64,000 bases of DNA from Pectobacterium polaris (GTDB lineage Bacteria > Pseudomonadota > Gammaproteobacteria > Enterobacterales > Enterobacteriaceae). The DNA is taken from assembly GCF_002307355.1 (NCBI RefSeq), contig NZ_CP017481.1:1116001-1180000 (forward strand), written 5' to 3'. Below, in pieces: positions 49,239 to 58,141 of this stretch (its first letter is position 1; each line of letters starts with the position of its first letter). The translations under genes were made by a program, and so were the position numbers. A model generated the notes under the pieces. The model worked only from the letters and a program-made list of their open reading frames with translations. It made no database searches and was not told where the DNA came from.

Positions 49239-49910
49239 ATGAATAAAAAAGTCGTTCTTTGTTCTGTATTCATGTCAGCTGCGTTATTGAGCGGATGTGC
49301 CACAGAGTCTTCCCGTACCGTAGAAGCACAGAAAGTCACTTCTTACAGTACGCCTTATCAGGGTGTTCGCAGCCCGATTTCCATCGGAAAATTTGAAAAC
49401 CGCTCTAACTATATGAACGGTATTTTTTCTGATGGCGTTGACCGTTTAGGTAATCAATCTAAAACCATTCTTGTTAGCCATCTCCAGCAGAGCGGCCGCT
49501 TTAATGTGTTGGATCGTACCAACATGGAAGAGCTGAAAGCGGAAGCGGGTATTAAAGGACAAACGCAGACGCTGAAAGGCGCTAGCTATGTGATTACTGG
49601 CGATGTGACCGAGTTTGGCCGCAAAGAGGTGGGTGATCATCAGCTGTGGGGCATCCTGGGTCGCGGTAAAACACAGGTTGCTTACGCAAAAACCACGCTG
49701 AACGTGGTAAACGTACAAACCTCTGAAGTGGTGTATTCCGTACAGGGTGCGGGCGAGTACACCTTGTCCAACCGTGAAATTATCGGTTTTGGCGGTACGG
49801 CCAGCTATGACTCGACGCTGAACGGCAAAGTGCTGGATTTGGCGATTCGTGAGGCTGTTAATAATTTGGTTACGGGAATTGAAAGCGGTGCCTGGCGCCC
49901 AGCGAACTAA
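49239..49910 (+). CDS. CsgG/HfaB-family lipoprotein
   Basis: A 223-residue lipoprotein. ATG 49239 gives MNKKVVLCSVFMSAALLSGC with lipobox LSGC; the frame extends upstream but would displace the signal. The mature domain has the CsgG-like pattern: ISIGKFENRSN, a DRLGNQSKTILVSHLQQSGRFNVLDR helix-strand unit, and ASYVITGDVTEFGRKEVG. CsgG itself is the curli secretion pore, but no curli genes are near. It is followed at 18 bases by DUF4810 and then DUF799 lipoproteins. Confidence 0.85.
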   Translation: MNKKVVLCSVFMSAALLSGCATESSRTVEAQKVTSYSTPYQGVRSPISIGKFENRSNYMNGIFSDGVDRLGNQSKTILVSHLQQSGRFNVLDRTNMEELKAEAGIKGQTQTLKGASYVITGDVTEFGRKEVGDHQLWGILGRGKTQVAYAKTTLNVVNVQTSEVVYSVQGAGEYTLSNREIIGFGGTASYDSTLNGKVLDLAIREAVNNLVTGIESGAWRPAN

Positions 49911-49928
49911 TGGAATAGGAATATAACA

Positions 49929-50288
49929 ATGTTATCTCATAAGAAAATTGTCCTGCTACTGGCAGCGACAGTATTAGCAGGCTGTGCATCCGCGCCAAAA
50001 ACGATTTACAGCTGGGATAAATACCAGCCTGCACTTTATGATTATTATCAACAGGATAAAGTCGGCCCCGATCAGCAGATTCTTGCTTTGAATGAATCGA
50101 TCGAAAAAGCGAAAGCCGCAAACAAACCTGTCCCGCCGGGACTCTATGCTCAACTTGGGTTGCTGTACGCCAATACTGGCCGTGATAGCGAAGCTCGCCA
50201 ACAGTTTGAAACTGAAAAAGCGAAATTCCCTGAATCAGCACCTTTTATGGACTTCCTGTTGAGTAAAAATAAAGGGAGCATTAAATGA
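49929..50288 (+). CDS. DUF4810 lipoprotein
   Basis: A 119-residue lipoprotein with signal VLLLAATVLAGC (lipobox LAGC, acylated Cys near residue 19). The mature part is helical and TPR-like, including GLYAQLGLLYANTGRDSEARQQF-type helices at residues 75-97. It overlaps the next gene by four bases (ATGA, 50285-50288). This is the middle gene of a conserved three-lipoprotein set; in Neisseria the third family is represented by GNA1162. Confidence 0.82.
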   Translation: MLSHKKIVLLLAATVLAGCASAPKTIYSWDKYQPALYDYYQQDKVGPDQQILALNESIEKAKAANKPVPPGLYAQLGLLYANTGRDSEARQQFETEKAKFPESAPFMDFLLSKNKGSIK

Positions 50289-50944
50289 ATCGTTTCTTAG
50301 GATTATGTGGTCTGGTTTTTGCGCTGGTGCTGACCGGCTGTGCTAAACCCGTGCCTTATGACTACACGGCATTTAAGCAGAGCAAGCCTAAGTCCATTCT
50401 GGTATTGCCGCCGGTTAACCATTCCCCAGATGTGAAAGCGAGCTATAGCCTGCTTTCTCAGGTCACGTATCCGCTGGCGGAGTCGGGATACTACGTATTC
50501 CCTGTCGCGGTTGTAGAAGAGACATTCAAACAGAATGGTCTGGTGACGGCGTCGGATATTCATGCGCTGAGTACCGCGAAGCTGCAACAAATCTTTGGTG
50601 CTGATGCTGCGCTGTATTTGGACGTAAAAGAGTACGGCACGTCATACATCGTGATTAATAGCGAAACCCGCGTTTCTGCGGATGCTCGCCTGGTTGATCT
50701 GCGTACCGGAAAACTGCTGTGGAGTGGGAGCGCAACGGCTTCTAGCAACGAGCAACAATCAAACGCTAACGGCGGCATCATCGGTATTCTGGTGCAGGCT
50801 GCAGTAAACCAGATTGCGCACACGATCTCTGACAAAGGCCACGATATTGCTGGCGTGACCAGCGCGCGCCTGCTGGCCGCGGGAAATTCACGCGGTATGC
50901 TGTATGGACCTCGTTCACTGCAATACGGTAAAGAAACCTACTAA
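50285..50944 (+). CDS. DUF799 (GNA1162-type) lipoprotein
   Basis: A 219-residue lipoprotein with signal GLVFALVLTGC (lipobox LTGC). The mature domain begins with KSILVLPPVNHSPDVKASYS and has a CsgG/TolB-N-like alternation of strands and helices: VTYPLAESGYYVFPVAVVEE, then LQQIFGADAALYLDVKEYG. It belongs to DUF799, typified by the meningococcal antigen GNA1162. Together with the two upstream genes it may form a multi-lipoprotein periplasmic or outer-membrane assembly; function unknown. Confidence 0.82.
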   Translation: MNRFLGLCGLVFALVLTGCAKPVPYDYTAFKQSKPKSILVLPPVNHSPDVKASYSLLSQVTYPLAESGYYVFPVAVVEETFKQNGLVTASDIHALSTAKLQQIFGADAALYLDVKEYGTSYIVINSETRVSADARLVDLRTGKLLWSGSATASSNEQQSNANGGIIGILVQAAVNQIAHTISDKGHDIAGVTSARLLAAGNSRGMLYGPRSLQYGKETY

Positions 50945-51009
50945 GTTTCCAGGTAGTACATCGTTACCTTGCAGTACGTCGTTATAGTGTAATACGTCGC
51001 TAAATCATC

Positions 51010-51040
51010 AACGCTGTTCGTAATTGAACGGCGTTTTTTA
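51010..51040 (+). terminator. Terminator of the lipoprotein operon
   Basis: A 10-bp stem (AACGCTGTTC / GAACGGCGTT, one T-G wobble) with a six-base loop runs into TTTTATT. It lies 65 bases after the last lipoprotein gene. Confidence 0.88.
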
Positions 51041-51066
51041 TTGTCTTAACCGATGAGTCAGTTGTG

Positions 51067-52569
51067 CTATACATCAGCGGCTTGATGACGATGCGGTTTA
51101 TTATGGCGGGTTGTCCAGACGAAGGCAGCGGTCAGCAGCAGGATCAGCGTGGCCGCGGCCAGCACAATGGAAAACCCGGAATCAAAGGCGGAATGGGCCT
51201 GTGTGGTGAGTATCTGCCGCATATTTTCCGGTAAGGATTCGGCAAAAATTAACGCCTCGTCCAGACTGTCATAGGCGGTGTCCGGTGCGGCAAACCCAGC
51301 GGGCAGCATAAACGTTGCGGAATAAGCGAAAGACAGCAAACTGCCCATCAGCGTCACGCCCGTTGCGCCCCCTAATTCATACGACACTTCTTCGATTGAC
51401 GCTGCCATACCCGCTTTTGACGCTGGCGCAACCTGCATAATCGTGCTCGATGCCGCCGTCATGGTGGAGCCCACGCCTGCGCCAATAACGGTCAGGCTGA
51501 TGATTTGTATAATGGTGGGTGCATTGTGCAGCAGCAGATAGCTTCCCATTCCGAGTCCCGAAATCAACAGGCCAGCGGCTAGCATTGTCCCGCTATTCAC
51601 GCGCGGCAGTATCTTTCCGGTTAACGGGCCAGAGATAAAGGACGCCAGCGATAGCGGTAAAATGAACAGCCCCGCTTCTAGCGGAGACAGCCCGACGACT
51701 AGCTGCAATCGCTGGGTGAAAGCCAGCTCCATTCCGATCAAGGCGGCAGCGGCCACGATAGCTGCGGCCACAGCCGCGCTGAAAGGCCGCAGGCGGAAGA
51801 GAGAGAAATCGACCAGAGGATGCTTGCTGTTACGCTGACGCCGAACGAACAGGGTAATAAAAGCCACGCCGATAAGCAGAGCGATTAGCGCATCTTCATA
51901 AGACGGAATCCGCTTGCCCAGCTCTTTTATGGCATAGGTGATACCAATCAAACCCACCATAATCAATAGAGAGCCGATGAAATCCCAGCGGTGGGAAGCG
52001 TTGCCCGGCCGGTGTGGAATCACGGTAATTCCCATGATGAGTGCAAGTAAAACGACTGGTACGTTAATGAGGAAAACCGATCCCCACCAGAAGTACTCAA
52101 GCAGTATCCCGCCCATCACGGGGCCAAACGCCGCGCCGCCGGAGGCCACCGCAGCCCAGATACCGATCGCCAATGCGCGTTCCCGTTCATCAGTAAAGGT
52201 CAGACGAATAATCGACAGTGTGGCGGGCATCATCATTGCGGCACCGACCGCGAGCAGCGCGCGGGCAGCGATAAGCATACTGGGTGTAGGCGAATAAGCG
52301 GCAAACAGTGACGCTGCACCAAAGACCACCAGTCCGGAAATAAATAGAGGTTTATGGCCCAACTTATCGCCCAACGTCCCCATCCCCAGCAGTAAACCGG
52401 AGGCAACCAGCGCATAGATATTAACGATCCACAGTTTTTCCGATGCAGAGGCGTGCAGGTCGTGAGTCAGTGTGGGGAGTGCGGTGTACAGCACCGTCAT
52501 GTCGATAACAATCAGGAACAGTGCGCTGGAAACAATGGCCAGGATCAGCCACTTTTTTGGTGATTGCAT
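51067..52569 (-). CDS. smvA: SmvA-type MFS efflux pump (DHA2 family)
   Basis: A 500-residue 14-helix major facilitator. The N-terminal half contains FLIVIDMTVLYTALPTLTHDL (helix 1 motif D1), GTLGDKLGHKPLF (motif A) and the motif C-like GGAAFGPVMGGILLEYFWWG. Sequence and the divergent TetR gene fit SmvA, the methyl viologen, biguanide and quaternary-ammonium efflux pump of Salmonella and Klebsiella. An inverted repeat lies in the 103-base gap to smvR. Confidence 0.88.
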   Translation of the reverse strand: MQSPKKWLILAIVSSALFLIVIDMTVLYTALPTLTHDLHASASEKLWIVNIYALVASGLLLGMGTLGDKLGHKPLFISGLVVFGAASLFAAYSPTPSMLIAARALLAVGAAMMMPATLSIIRLTFTDERERALAIGIWAAVASGGAAFGPVMGGILLEYFWWGSVFLINVPVVLLALIMGITVIPHRPGNASHRWDFIGSLLIMVGLIGITYAIKELGKRIPSYEDALIALLIGVAFITLFVRRQRNSKHPLVDFSLFRLRPFSAAVAAAIVAAAALIGMELAFTQRLQLVVGLSPLEAGLFILPLSLASFISGPLTGKILPRVNSGTMLAAGLLISGLGMGSYLLLHNAPTIIQIISLTVIGAGVGSTMTAASSTIMQVAPASKAGMAASIEEVSYELGGATGVTLMGSLLSFAYSATFMLPAGFAAPDTAYDSLDEALIFAESLPENMRQILTTQAHSAFDSGFSIVLAAATLILLLTAAFVWTTRHNKPHRHQAADV

Positions 52570-52636
52570 AGCAGGATCTCTACCTTGAACTTCTATTTTT
52601 CATCTGTTGGATAGCGTTCTGATGATATAGAATTGC

Positions 52637-52662
52637 CTTTTAAATACAAACGTATTTTAAAT
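52637..52662. promoter_or_regulatory. Candidate SmvR operator between smvA and smvR
   Basis: AAATAC-AAAC-GTATTT (52642-52657) is a perfect inverted repeat with extended AT-rich arms (TTTTAAATAC / GTATTTTAAA). It lies 11-36 bases upstream of the smvR start codon, in the gap shared with smvA. Confidence 0.62.
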
Positions 52663-52672
52663 TGGTGAAGAT

Positions 52673-53224
52673 ATGGGGCGTCATAAGAGCATTAATCGTG
52701 CGTGCGTGTTGGATGCGGCGGAGCAGATTGTCCGTACGCAGGGAACGGCTGCGCTGACGATCGATGCGGTCGCTAAAGCGGCGGGCGTGACAAAAGGCGG
52801 TATTCAGTCGTGCTTCGGGACGAAAGATGAACTGATTCACGCGATGTATCAGCGCTGGGAAGATGAGTTTGATGAGATGGCTGCCGTGTGCATCGGTACG
52901 GATGATAGTCGGGAAGCCAGAGTACGTGCGCACGTTGACATCACTTATCGGACGGATGCCGCAGAAGGCGATCGGGCGGCGGGCATGATGGCTTCGTTGT
53001 TGAATACGCCTGAGCACCTTGCTAGATCGCAGGCGTGGTATGACAGCCAGTTGGCTGGGCTTGATCTGAATTCGCAGGAAGGGCGAGATGCTCGACTGGC
53101 GTTTCTGGCCTCCGAAGGGGCATTCCTGCTGCGCTATTTTGGCTTTATGACGGTCGATGATGAGACCTGGAAAGCCATTTTCTCTGATATTTCCCGCCTG
53201 CTACCCGAGCGCACTGCTTCCTGA
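52673..53224 (+). CDS. smvR: TetR-family regulator SmvR
   Basis: A 183-residue repressor. The N-terminal TetR helix-turn-helix (residues 8-52) contains AALTIDAVAKAAGVTKGGIQSCFGTKDELI. The C-terminal ligand domain is helical. It is divergent from smvA, the arrangement known for SmvR, which represses smvA in Klebsiella and Salmonella. ATG 52673 is preceded by GGTGAAG. Confidence 0.86.
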   Translation: MGRHKSINRACVLDAAEQIVRTQGTAALTIDAVAKAAGVTKGGIQSCFGTKDELIHAMYQRWEDEFDEMAAVCIGTDDSREARVRAHVDITYRTDAAEGDRAAGMMASLLNTPEHLARSQAWYDSQLAGLDLNSQEGRDARLAFLASEGAFLLRYFGFMTVDDETWKAIFSDISRLLPERTAS

Positions 53225-53273
53225 GTAAGCACCTCTGCCCATGAGGCATATTAATTGATTATGGTTTGGTGGA

Positions 53274-53669
53274 TTATTGTTCGCCTGACTGCTGTGCCGC
53301 CATAATGTCGTCCAGATTCCCTTCGACCCATATCGCCAGCTCTTTTACCCGCACACCCACCTCTTTGCCTAGTGGGGTGAGGCTATACTCAACATGTGGC
53401 GGGACAACCGGATAGGCCGTTCGCAGGACAAAACCATCACTTTCCAACCATTGCAGGGTCTGCGCCAGCATGCGCTCGCTCACGCCGCCAATCCGTCGAC
53501 GCAGTTGACTGAAGCGATGCGTATCATCAAGTAATGCGATCAGAATCAGTACGCCCCAGCGGCTGGTGACGTGGTTAAGTATCTGGCGAGATGGACATTT
53601 CTCAGCGAAGACATTGCCGGTTGGCAGAATGGGTGGCAATAAATCGATGGGTGTTTTGGGTTGACTCAC
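53274..53669 (-). CDS. ytfH: HxlR-family regulator, YtfH type
   Basis: A 131-residue winged-helix regulator with the HxlR pattern: CPSRQILNHVTSRWGVLILI (residues 25-44, with the conserved Cys) and FSQLRRRIGGVSERMLAQTL as recognition region. It is divergent from qorB as ytfH is in E. coli. The Cys could sense quinones or other electrophiles, as in related QorR and YodB regulators. The start is the ATG complementary to 53667-53669. Confidence 0.85.
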   Translation of the reverse strand: MSQPKTPIDLLPPILPTGNVFAEKCPSRQILNHVTSRWGVLILIALLDDTHRFSQLRRRIGGVSERMLAQTLQWLESDGFVLRTAYPVVPPHVEYSLTPLGKEVGVRVKELAIWVEGNLDDIMAAQQSGEQ

Positions 53670-53734
53670 TATACTTACCTTTATGTATGTACTTACTTAA
53701 AGTTAGTTTTGACGATATTATGCCAGCCAGTATC

Positions 53735-53818
53735 TGTTAATAAAAGACGGTTAACAAAAGACAGTTAACAAAAGACAGTTAACAAAAGACGGTTAATAAA
53801 AGACAGTCAACAAAAGGA
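53735..53818 (+). repeat. Six-copy 14-bp tandem repeat in front of qorB
   Basis: Six adjacent 14-base units with consensus AGTTAACAAAAGAC run from 53735 to 53818. The two middle units are identical, and the others differ by one to three bases. The last unit merges into the ribosome site (AAAAGGAG), and the qorB ATG is at 53826. Confidence 0.93.
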
Positions 53819-53825
53819 GCTCGAG

Positions 53826-54677
53826 ATGATTGCTATTACTGGTGCATCCGGCCAACTGGGCCGTTTGGTTATCGCACAACTGTTAGAGAAGGTTCCGGCG
53901 AGCGACATCGTGGCGCTGGTGCGTGATGTCAATAAAGTGGCCGATCTGTCTGCAAAAGGCGTGCAGGTGAAAGCAGCGGATTATAATCAACCAGAAGCGC
54001 TGGCTTCCGCGCTGCAAGGTGTGGATAAGGTGCTGCTGATCTCTTCGAGCGAAGTGGGTCAGCGTGCGGTACAACACCGCAATGTCATCGATGCGGCGGT
54101 GAAAGCCGGTGTGAAACTGGTGGCTTATACTAGCCTGCTGCACGCGGATAAATCGCCTCTGGCGCTGGCGGCAGAACATCAGCAGACCGAAGCGCTTCTG
54201 AAAGCGTCTGGCTTACCGCATGTCCTGCTGCGCAACGGCTGGTATACCGAAAACTACGCGGCCAGCATCCCTACTGCGCTGGAACACGGTGTGTTTATCG
54301 GTAGCGCAGGTGAGGGGAAAATTGCCTCAGCAACGCGCGAAGATTTCGCTGCTGCTGCGGTCGCGGTGCTGACGCAGGACGGGCAGGCTGGCAAGGTTTA
54401 CGAACTGGCTGGTGATGAGCCTTACACGCTGGCAGAGCTGGCAGCAGAGATCGGCAAGCAGTCTGGCAAAAATATCGGTTATCAAAATCTGTCCGAAGCA
54501 GAGTTTGCTGGCGTGCTGGTTTCAGCCGGGCTACCTGAGGGTTTCGCGCAGATCATTGCCGATTCAGACACCGGTGCATCCAAAGGCGGTCTGTTTGATG
54601 ACGGTAAGCAACTGAGCCGTCTGATCGGTCGCCCAACGACGCCGCTGTCAGCCGTCGTGAAAGCGACGCTGAAGTAA
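53826..54677 (+). CDS. qorB: NAD(P)H:quinone oxidoreductase QorB (YtfG)
   Basis: A 283-residue NmrA/atypical short-chain dehydrogenase, closely matching E. coli QorB (286 aa). The nucleotide motif ITGASGQLGRLVIAQL is at residues 4-19. Conserved segments LLISSSEVGQRAVQHRNVI (about 71-89), LLRNGWYTENY and SDTGASKGGLFDD follow. It reduces quinones with NADPH. ATG 53826 sits eight bases after AAAAGGAG, at the end of a tandem repeat. It is divergent from ytfH. Confidence 0.93.
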   Translation: MIAITGASGQLGRLVIAQLLEKVPASDIVALVRDVNKVADLSAKGVQVKAADYNQPEALASALQGVDKVLLISSSEVGQRAVQHRNVIDAAVKAGVKLVAYTSLLHADKSPLALAAEHQQTEALLKASGLPHVLLRNGWYTENYAASIPTALEHGVFIGSAGEGKIASATREDFAAAAVAVLTQDGQAGKVYELAGDEPYTLAELAAEIGKQSGKNIGYQNLSEAEFAGVLVSAGLPEGFAQIIADSDTGASKGGLFDDGKQLSRLIGRPTTPLSAVVKATLK

Positions 54678-54800
54678 TAGAGTAAAGCACGGAGGGAAAA
54701 GGCACTTGAATGTGAACGTAATGTAAGTGAGTGCTCACGTTAAGTAATGTTCCCTCTTTACTGAGGCATCGCCGCTTAAGCGGCGATGCCTCGTTGTTTA

Positions 54801-56012
54801 TCAGGATGTCGCGCCCGTTTTTTGTTGGCTACGACGAAAGTTGAGCCATGTTTTTGAGGTAATCCATTTGCTGGCTGGTAGCTCAACGAATTTATACAAC
54901 AGCCAGGCACCAAAAAGGCTCAGCACCATTCCGGCAACAATCACTAAAATCGCTTCTGGGACATCATATTTAGAGCCGTCAGCCCATAACATAATGAGGT
55001 TTAGCACTAAGAAGTGAATCATATAGAACCCGAAAGAGAGATTCCCTAGCCATTGCATGGGTCTGGCGTGTAAAAAAGAGCGGCGTTGATTGATATCACT
55101 AACGGTCAGTGAACCAATTACGAGTAGTAAAGGGATGAGCGTAATCAGATTGAAACTGAATTGAAGCGGTATAAAGAGATCAATAAAATATGTTACAGCG
55201 GTTAATATTAGGCTGGTTGTGATTGATACGGGGATCCATTTACCCTCCAGAATAATTCGTGATAGTAACATGCCAATAATCAGTTCGGGCAGGCGAGTGA
55301 GGGGGAAGGTATAAGAAAGCCACCATCGGGATTCACTAATCAATAAGGGCCACCCTTCAATATAGGGTGTTGCGGGTGTATATAAGGCGATGATGATTTG
55401 TGTGGCAATCATGATGAGGTATAAAAAACCGATGGATTTCCATAAATTAGCAGTCGGGATTGATCTGATCACCCTCTGTAAAAAAGGAAATAATAGATAG
55501 AATAAAACTATCGTGCAGAGGAACCAACTGGGTGTATTTCCCCCGACGTAATTTTCCCCATCAGGCAGCCAGGTTTGTATCAGCAAGGTATTAGGTAACC
55601 AAATATCAACCCTGCTGATATTAATCAATCCTGTCGCAACAAGCAGTAACATGACGATAATATTAACCGGGTATATTCTGGCAAATTTCTTCTTATAGAA
55701 AGTAAGCGTGTTGCCAACTGGTTTTGATGACCAATTCATGACAAATCCGCTTAATATAAAAAAGAAAGAAACGCTTACCCAGCCTGATTTGCTAAGTAAG
55801 AATGCATAGGCAGTATTGATTTCTGGATCAGAAAATGGGCTGAGCATGTTGTCTAACGACGTATGAAAAAGATAGACGAAAAGAGCCAGAATCATGCGTA
55901 TCCCGTTCAGTGATGGCAGATTGGGGGAAACGGTTTTTGCTACTATCGGGACATCTTGCGTTGCGCTGTGAGAAGATAGTCCCCCAGCGTTATTGGTCGT
56001 GTTACTATTCAT
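54801..56012 (-). CDS. Acyltransferase 3 family membrane protein (OafA-like)
   Basis: A 403-residue protein with about ten membrane helices. The family start LPSLNGIRMILALFVYLFHT (about residues 34-53) includes the conserved Arg and His of the R-x10-H type active site, and SKSGWVSVSFFFILSGFVMNW follows. Such enzymes O-acetylate LPS O-antigen, exopolysaccharide or other glycans. The start is the ATG complementary to 56010-56012; four more codons upstream are open. The gene is clearly AT-richer than its neighbours and is flanked by AT-rich spacer, suggesting acquisition by transfer. Confidence 0.85.
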   Translation of the reverse strand: MNSNTTNNAGGLSSHSATQDVPIVAKTVSPNLPSLNGIRMILALFVYLFHTSLDNMLSPFSDPEINTAYAFLLSKSGWVSVSFFFILSGFVMNWSSKPVGNTLTFYKKKFARIYPVNIIVMLLLVATGLINISRVDIWLPNTLLIQTWLPDGENYVGGNTPSWFLCTIVLFYLLFPFLQRVIRSIPTANLWKSIGFLYLIMIATQIIIALYTPATPYIEGWPLLISESRWWLSYTFPLTRLPELIIGMLLSRIILEGKWIPVSITTSLILTAVTYFIDLFIPLQFSFNLITLIPLLLVIGSLTVSDINQRRSFLHARPMQWLGNLSFGFYMIHFLVLNLIMLWADGSKYDVPEAILVIVAGMVLSLFGAWLLYKFVELPASKWITSKTWLNFRRSQQKTGATS

Positions 56013-56647
56013 TCTCCACCTCATAGTTAAAATATAACATCAACAAAAAATAAAATGCTACGGCTATAGATAACGTCTAAGTACCAGGTGTTGTAATGAA
56101 AATGAAATTTAGCTAATGATAATGTTGTTATTAAATTTCAATGTAAAACCATGCCAGTTAAAAGGAATATTTCACTGGGGGGGTAACTCGCTCTATTTTA
56201 ATTTTATTTAAAATAAATCATGTGATCGTGAGAATCAGGCTAATCATCCAATATAAAAGGATAGCCAGTTAATGATTACTGTGTCTTTCGGTTATTCTAG
56301 CGTGTTTTATATTAATCATTATGTTGATGACAGATGGCCTCATCAATGCCACCAGGCTGTTGATAGCCAATTCAATCATCGGAAACGGCAGGGAGACAGA
56401 GGATATTCTTATTATGACTAATTCTTTTTTTATTATTGATTAATACAACACATTTTATTTTTTATCAAATCTTTTGTTAAAAAAATGATAATTTATTTAA
56501 TGACGTCGGACCCTGGGCGATAAGGTGAGCAGATTTTCGGGCTGTTGCTCAGTGAATTGATATCGACGGTTAGTGGTGTAAAGAGCCACTGACTGCGTAG
56601 CGTAGCAGTCAGTGGCTTAGCATGGAGCGATTAGAATAAATTAATCG
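56013..56647. other. 635-base AT-rich region between the acyltransferase gene and mnmE
   Basis: No supported gene. It is strongly AT-rich with a run of seven G at 56177-56183 and the mnmE-side hairpin at 56584-56617. It could hold promoters for the acyltransferase gene. I see no insertion-sequence remnant, tRNA or integrase. Confidence 0.6.
56584..56617 (-). terminator. Hairpin downstream of mnmE
   Basis: A perfect 13-bp stem (AGCCACTGACTGC / GCAGTCAGTGGCT) has an eight-base loop. In the mnmE direction it is followed by TCTTTAC, a weak T tract, 31 bases after the mnmE stop. Confidence 0.72.
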
Positions 56648-58012
56648 TTACTTCCCAATACAAAAACTCGAGAAAATACGGCCTAGCAGGTCGTCAGAGG
56701 TGAACTCGCCGGTAATTTCACTCAGGGACTGCTGCGCTAGCCGCAGTTCTTCTGCCAGCAGTTCGCCTGCGTAGGCGCTTACCAGCTGTTCTTTCCCCTG
56801 AATCAGATGCTGTGCTGCTAGCTCCAGTGCTTGCAGGTGGCGACGTCGAGCCAGGAAACCGCCTTCTGTATTGCTGGTGAATCCCATGCTTTGCTTGAGG
56901 TGGTCGCGTAGCGTATCGATGCCTTCACCCGTACGGGCGGACAGTCGGATAAGTGAGTGAGTATTCACCTCTTCGATGCCAAGCGTTTCGCCAGTCACGT
57001 CAGCTTTGTTGCGTACCACGGTAATCGGCAGCGCTTTTGGCAGGCGTGCCATAAATTCTGGCCAGATTTGCTCAGGCTCAGTCGCCTGCGTGGTGGTGCC
57101 GTCTACCATGAACAACACGCGATCGGCCTGTTCGATTTCCTGCCAGGCTCGCTCAATACCAATGCGTTCTACTTCGTCGCTGGCATCGCGCAGCCCGGCG
57201 GTGTCGATGATATGCAGCGGCATGCCATCTATATGGATGTGCTCGCGTAGTACGTCGCGTGTTGTTCCCGCGATATCCGTCACAATGGCGGCTTCACGAC
57301 CGGCTAACGCATTGAGTAAGCTGGATTTACCGGCATTAGGACGACCCGCAATCACCACTTTCATCCCTTCCCGCAGCAGGCTCCCCTGATGCGCTTCAGC
57401 TCTGACGGCATCCAGATCGGCCATCACGCCATTGAGCTGTGCTTCAATTTTGCCATCGGAGAGAAAGTCGATCTCTTCATCTGGGAAGTCGATAGCAGCC
57501 TCGACGTAGATTCGCAGGTGAGTGAGTGCTTCCACTAACTGATTTATACGGGTCGAAAATACGCCTTGCAGAGAGTTTAGCGCTGAGCGGGCAGCCTGTT
57601 CCGAGCTGGCATCAATCAGGTCGGCGATGGCTTCCGCCTGCGCGAGGTCGAGTTTGTCGTTCAGGAAGGCACGTTCAGAGAATTCGCCAGGACGCGCAAT
57701 CCGCACGGTAGATAGCGTCAGAATACGTTGCAGGAGCAAATCAAGAATAACCGGACCGCCGTGACCTTGAAGCTCCAATACGTCTTCACCGGTAAAGGAG
57801 TTCGGGCCAGGAAACCAGAGGGCGATACCTTGATCGAGCGTGGTGCCGTTGGCATCACGGAACGGCAGGTAATCGGCGTGGCGCGGCTTGGGGAGCTTAC
57901 CCAGAACGGCATGCGCCACGTCTGCGGCCGCCTGTCCTGAAATGCGTAAAATACCCACGCCTCCGCGTCCCGGTGGCGTGGCTTGGGCGACGATGGTGTC
58001 GGTATTACTCAT
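56648..58012 (-). CDS. mnmE: MnmE (TrmE), tRNA modification GTPase
   Basis: A 454-residue G protein, the same length as E. coli MnmE. An N-terminal folate-binding domain (residues 1-120) with [13 protein letters not shown] precedes a helical domain and an inserted G domain: P-loop [12 protein letters not shown] near residue 225, GTTRD (G2) near residue 248, DTAGLRD (G3), NKAD (G4). The C-terminus is FCIGK, whose Cys is conserved. It works with MnmG to install cmnm5U34 in tRNAs. Downstream of yidC and its terminator. Confidence 0.98.
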   Translation of the reverse strand: MSNTDTIVAQATPPGRGGVGILRISGQAAADVAHAVLGKLPKPRHADYLPFRDANGTTLDQGIALWFPGPNSFTGEDVLELQGHGGPVILDLLLQRILTLSTVRIARPGEFSERAFLNDKLDLAQAEAIADLIDASSEQAARSALNSLQGVFSTRINQLVEALTHLRIYVEAAIDFPDEEIDFLSDGKIEAQLNGVMADLDAVRAEAHQGSLLREGMKVVIAGRPNAGKSSLLNALAGREAAIVTDIAGTTRDVLREHIHIDGMPLHIIDTAGLRDASDEVERIGIERAWQEIEQADRVLFMVDGTTTQATEPEQIWPEFMARLPKALPITVVRNKADVTGETLGIEEVNTHSLIRLSARTGEGIDTLRDHLKQSMGFTSNTEGGFLARRRHLQALELAAQHLIQGKEQLVSAYAGELLAEELRLAQQSLSEITGEFTSDDLLGRIFSSFCIGK

Positions 58013-58080
58013 GATGTTCTCTCTGCATTGATGCCTGTCTGGCAGGCTATTTTACGTATCGTTGGCTGATAAAACAGCCA

Positions 58081-58112
58081 TTAAAAAAATAAGGCGGTCA
58101 ATGACCGCCTTA
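58081..58112 (-). terminator. Terminator between yidC and mnmE
   Basis: A perfect 9-bp stem (AAGGCGGTC / GACCGCCTT) with a three-base loop is followed, in the minus direction, by TATTTTTTT. It begins 30 bases after the yidC stop. Confidence 0.92.
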
Positions 58113-58141
58113 CGCTTTCTATCGGTTAGCCATCAACCGGA

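Noticed and set aside
53735..53818. CRISPR-like array
   Set aside because: Units are 14 bases with no spacers, so it is a simple tandem repeat; no cas genes are present.
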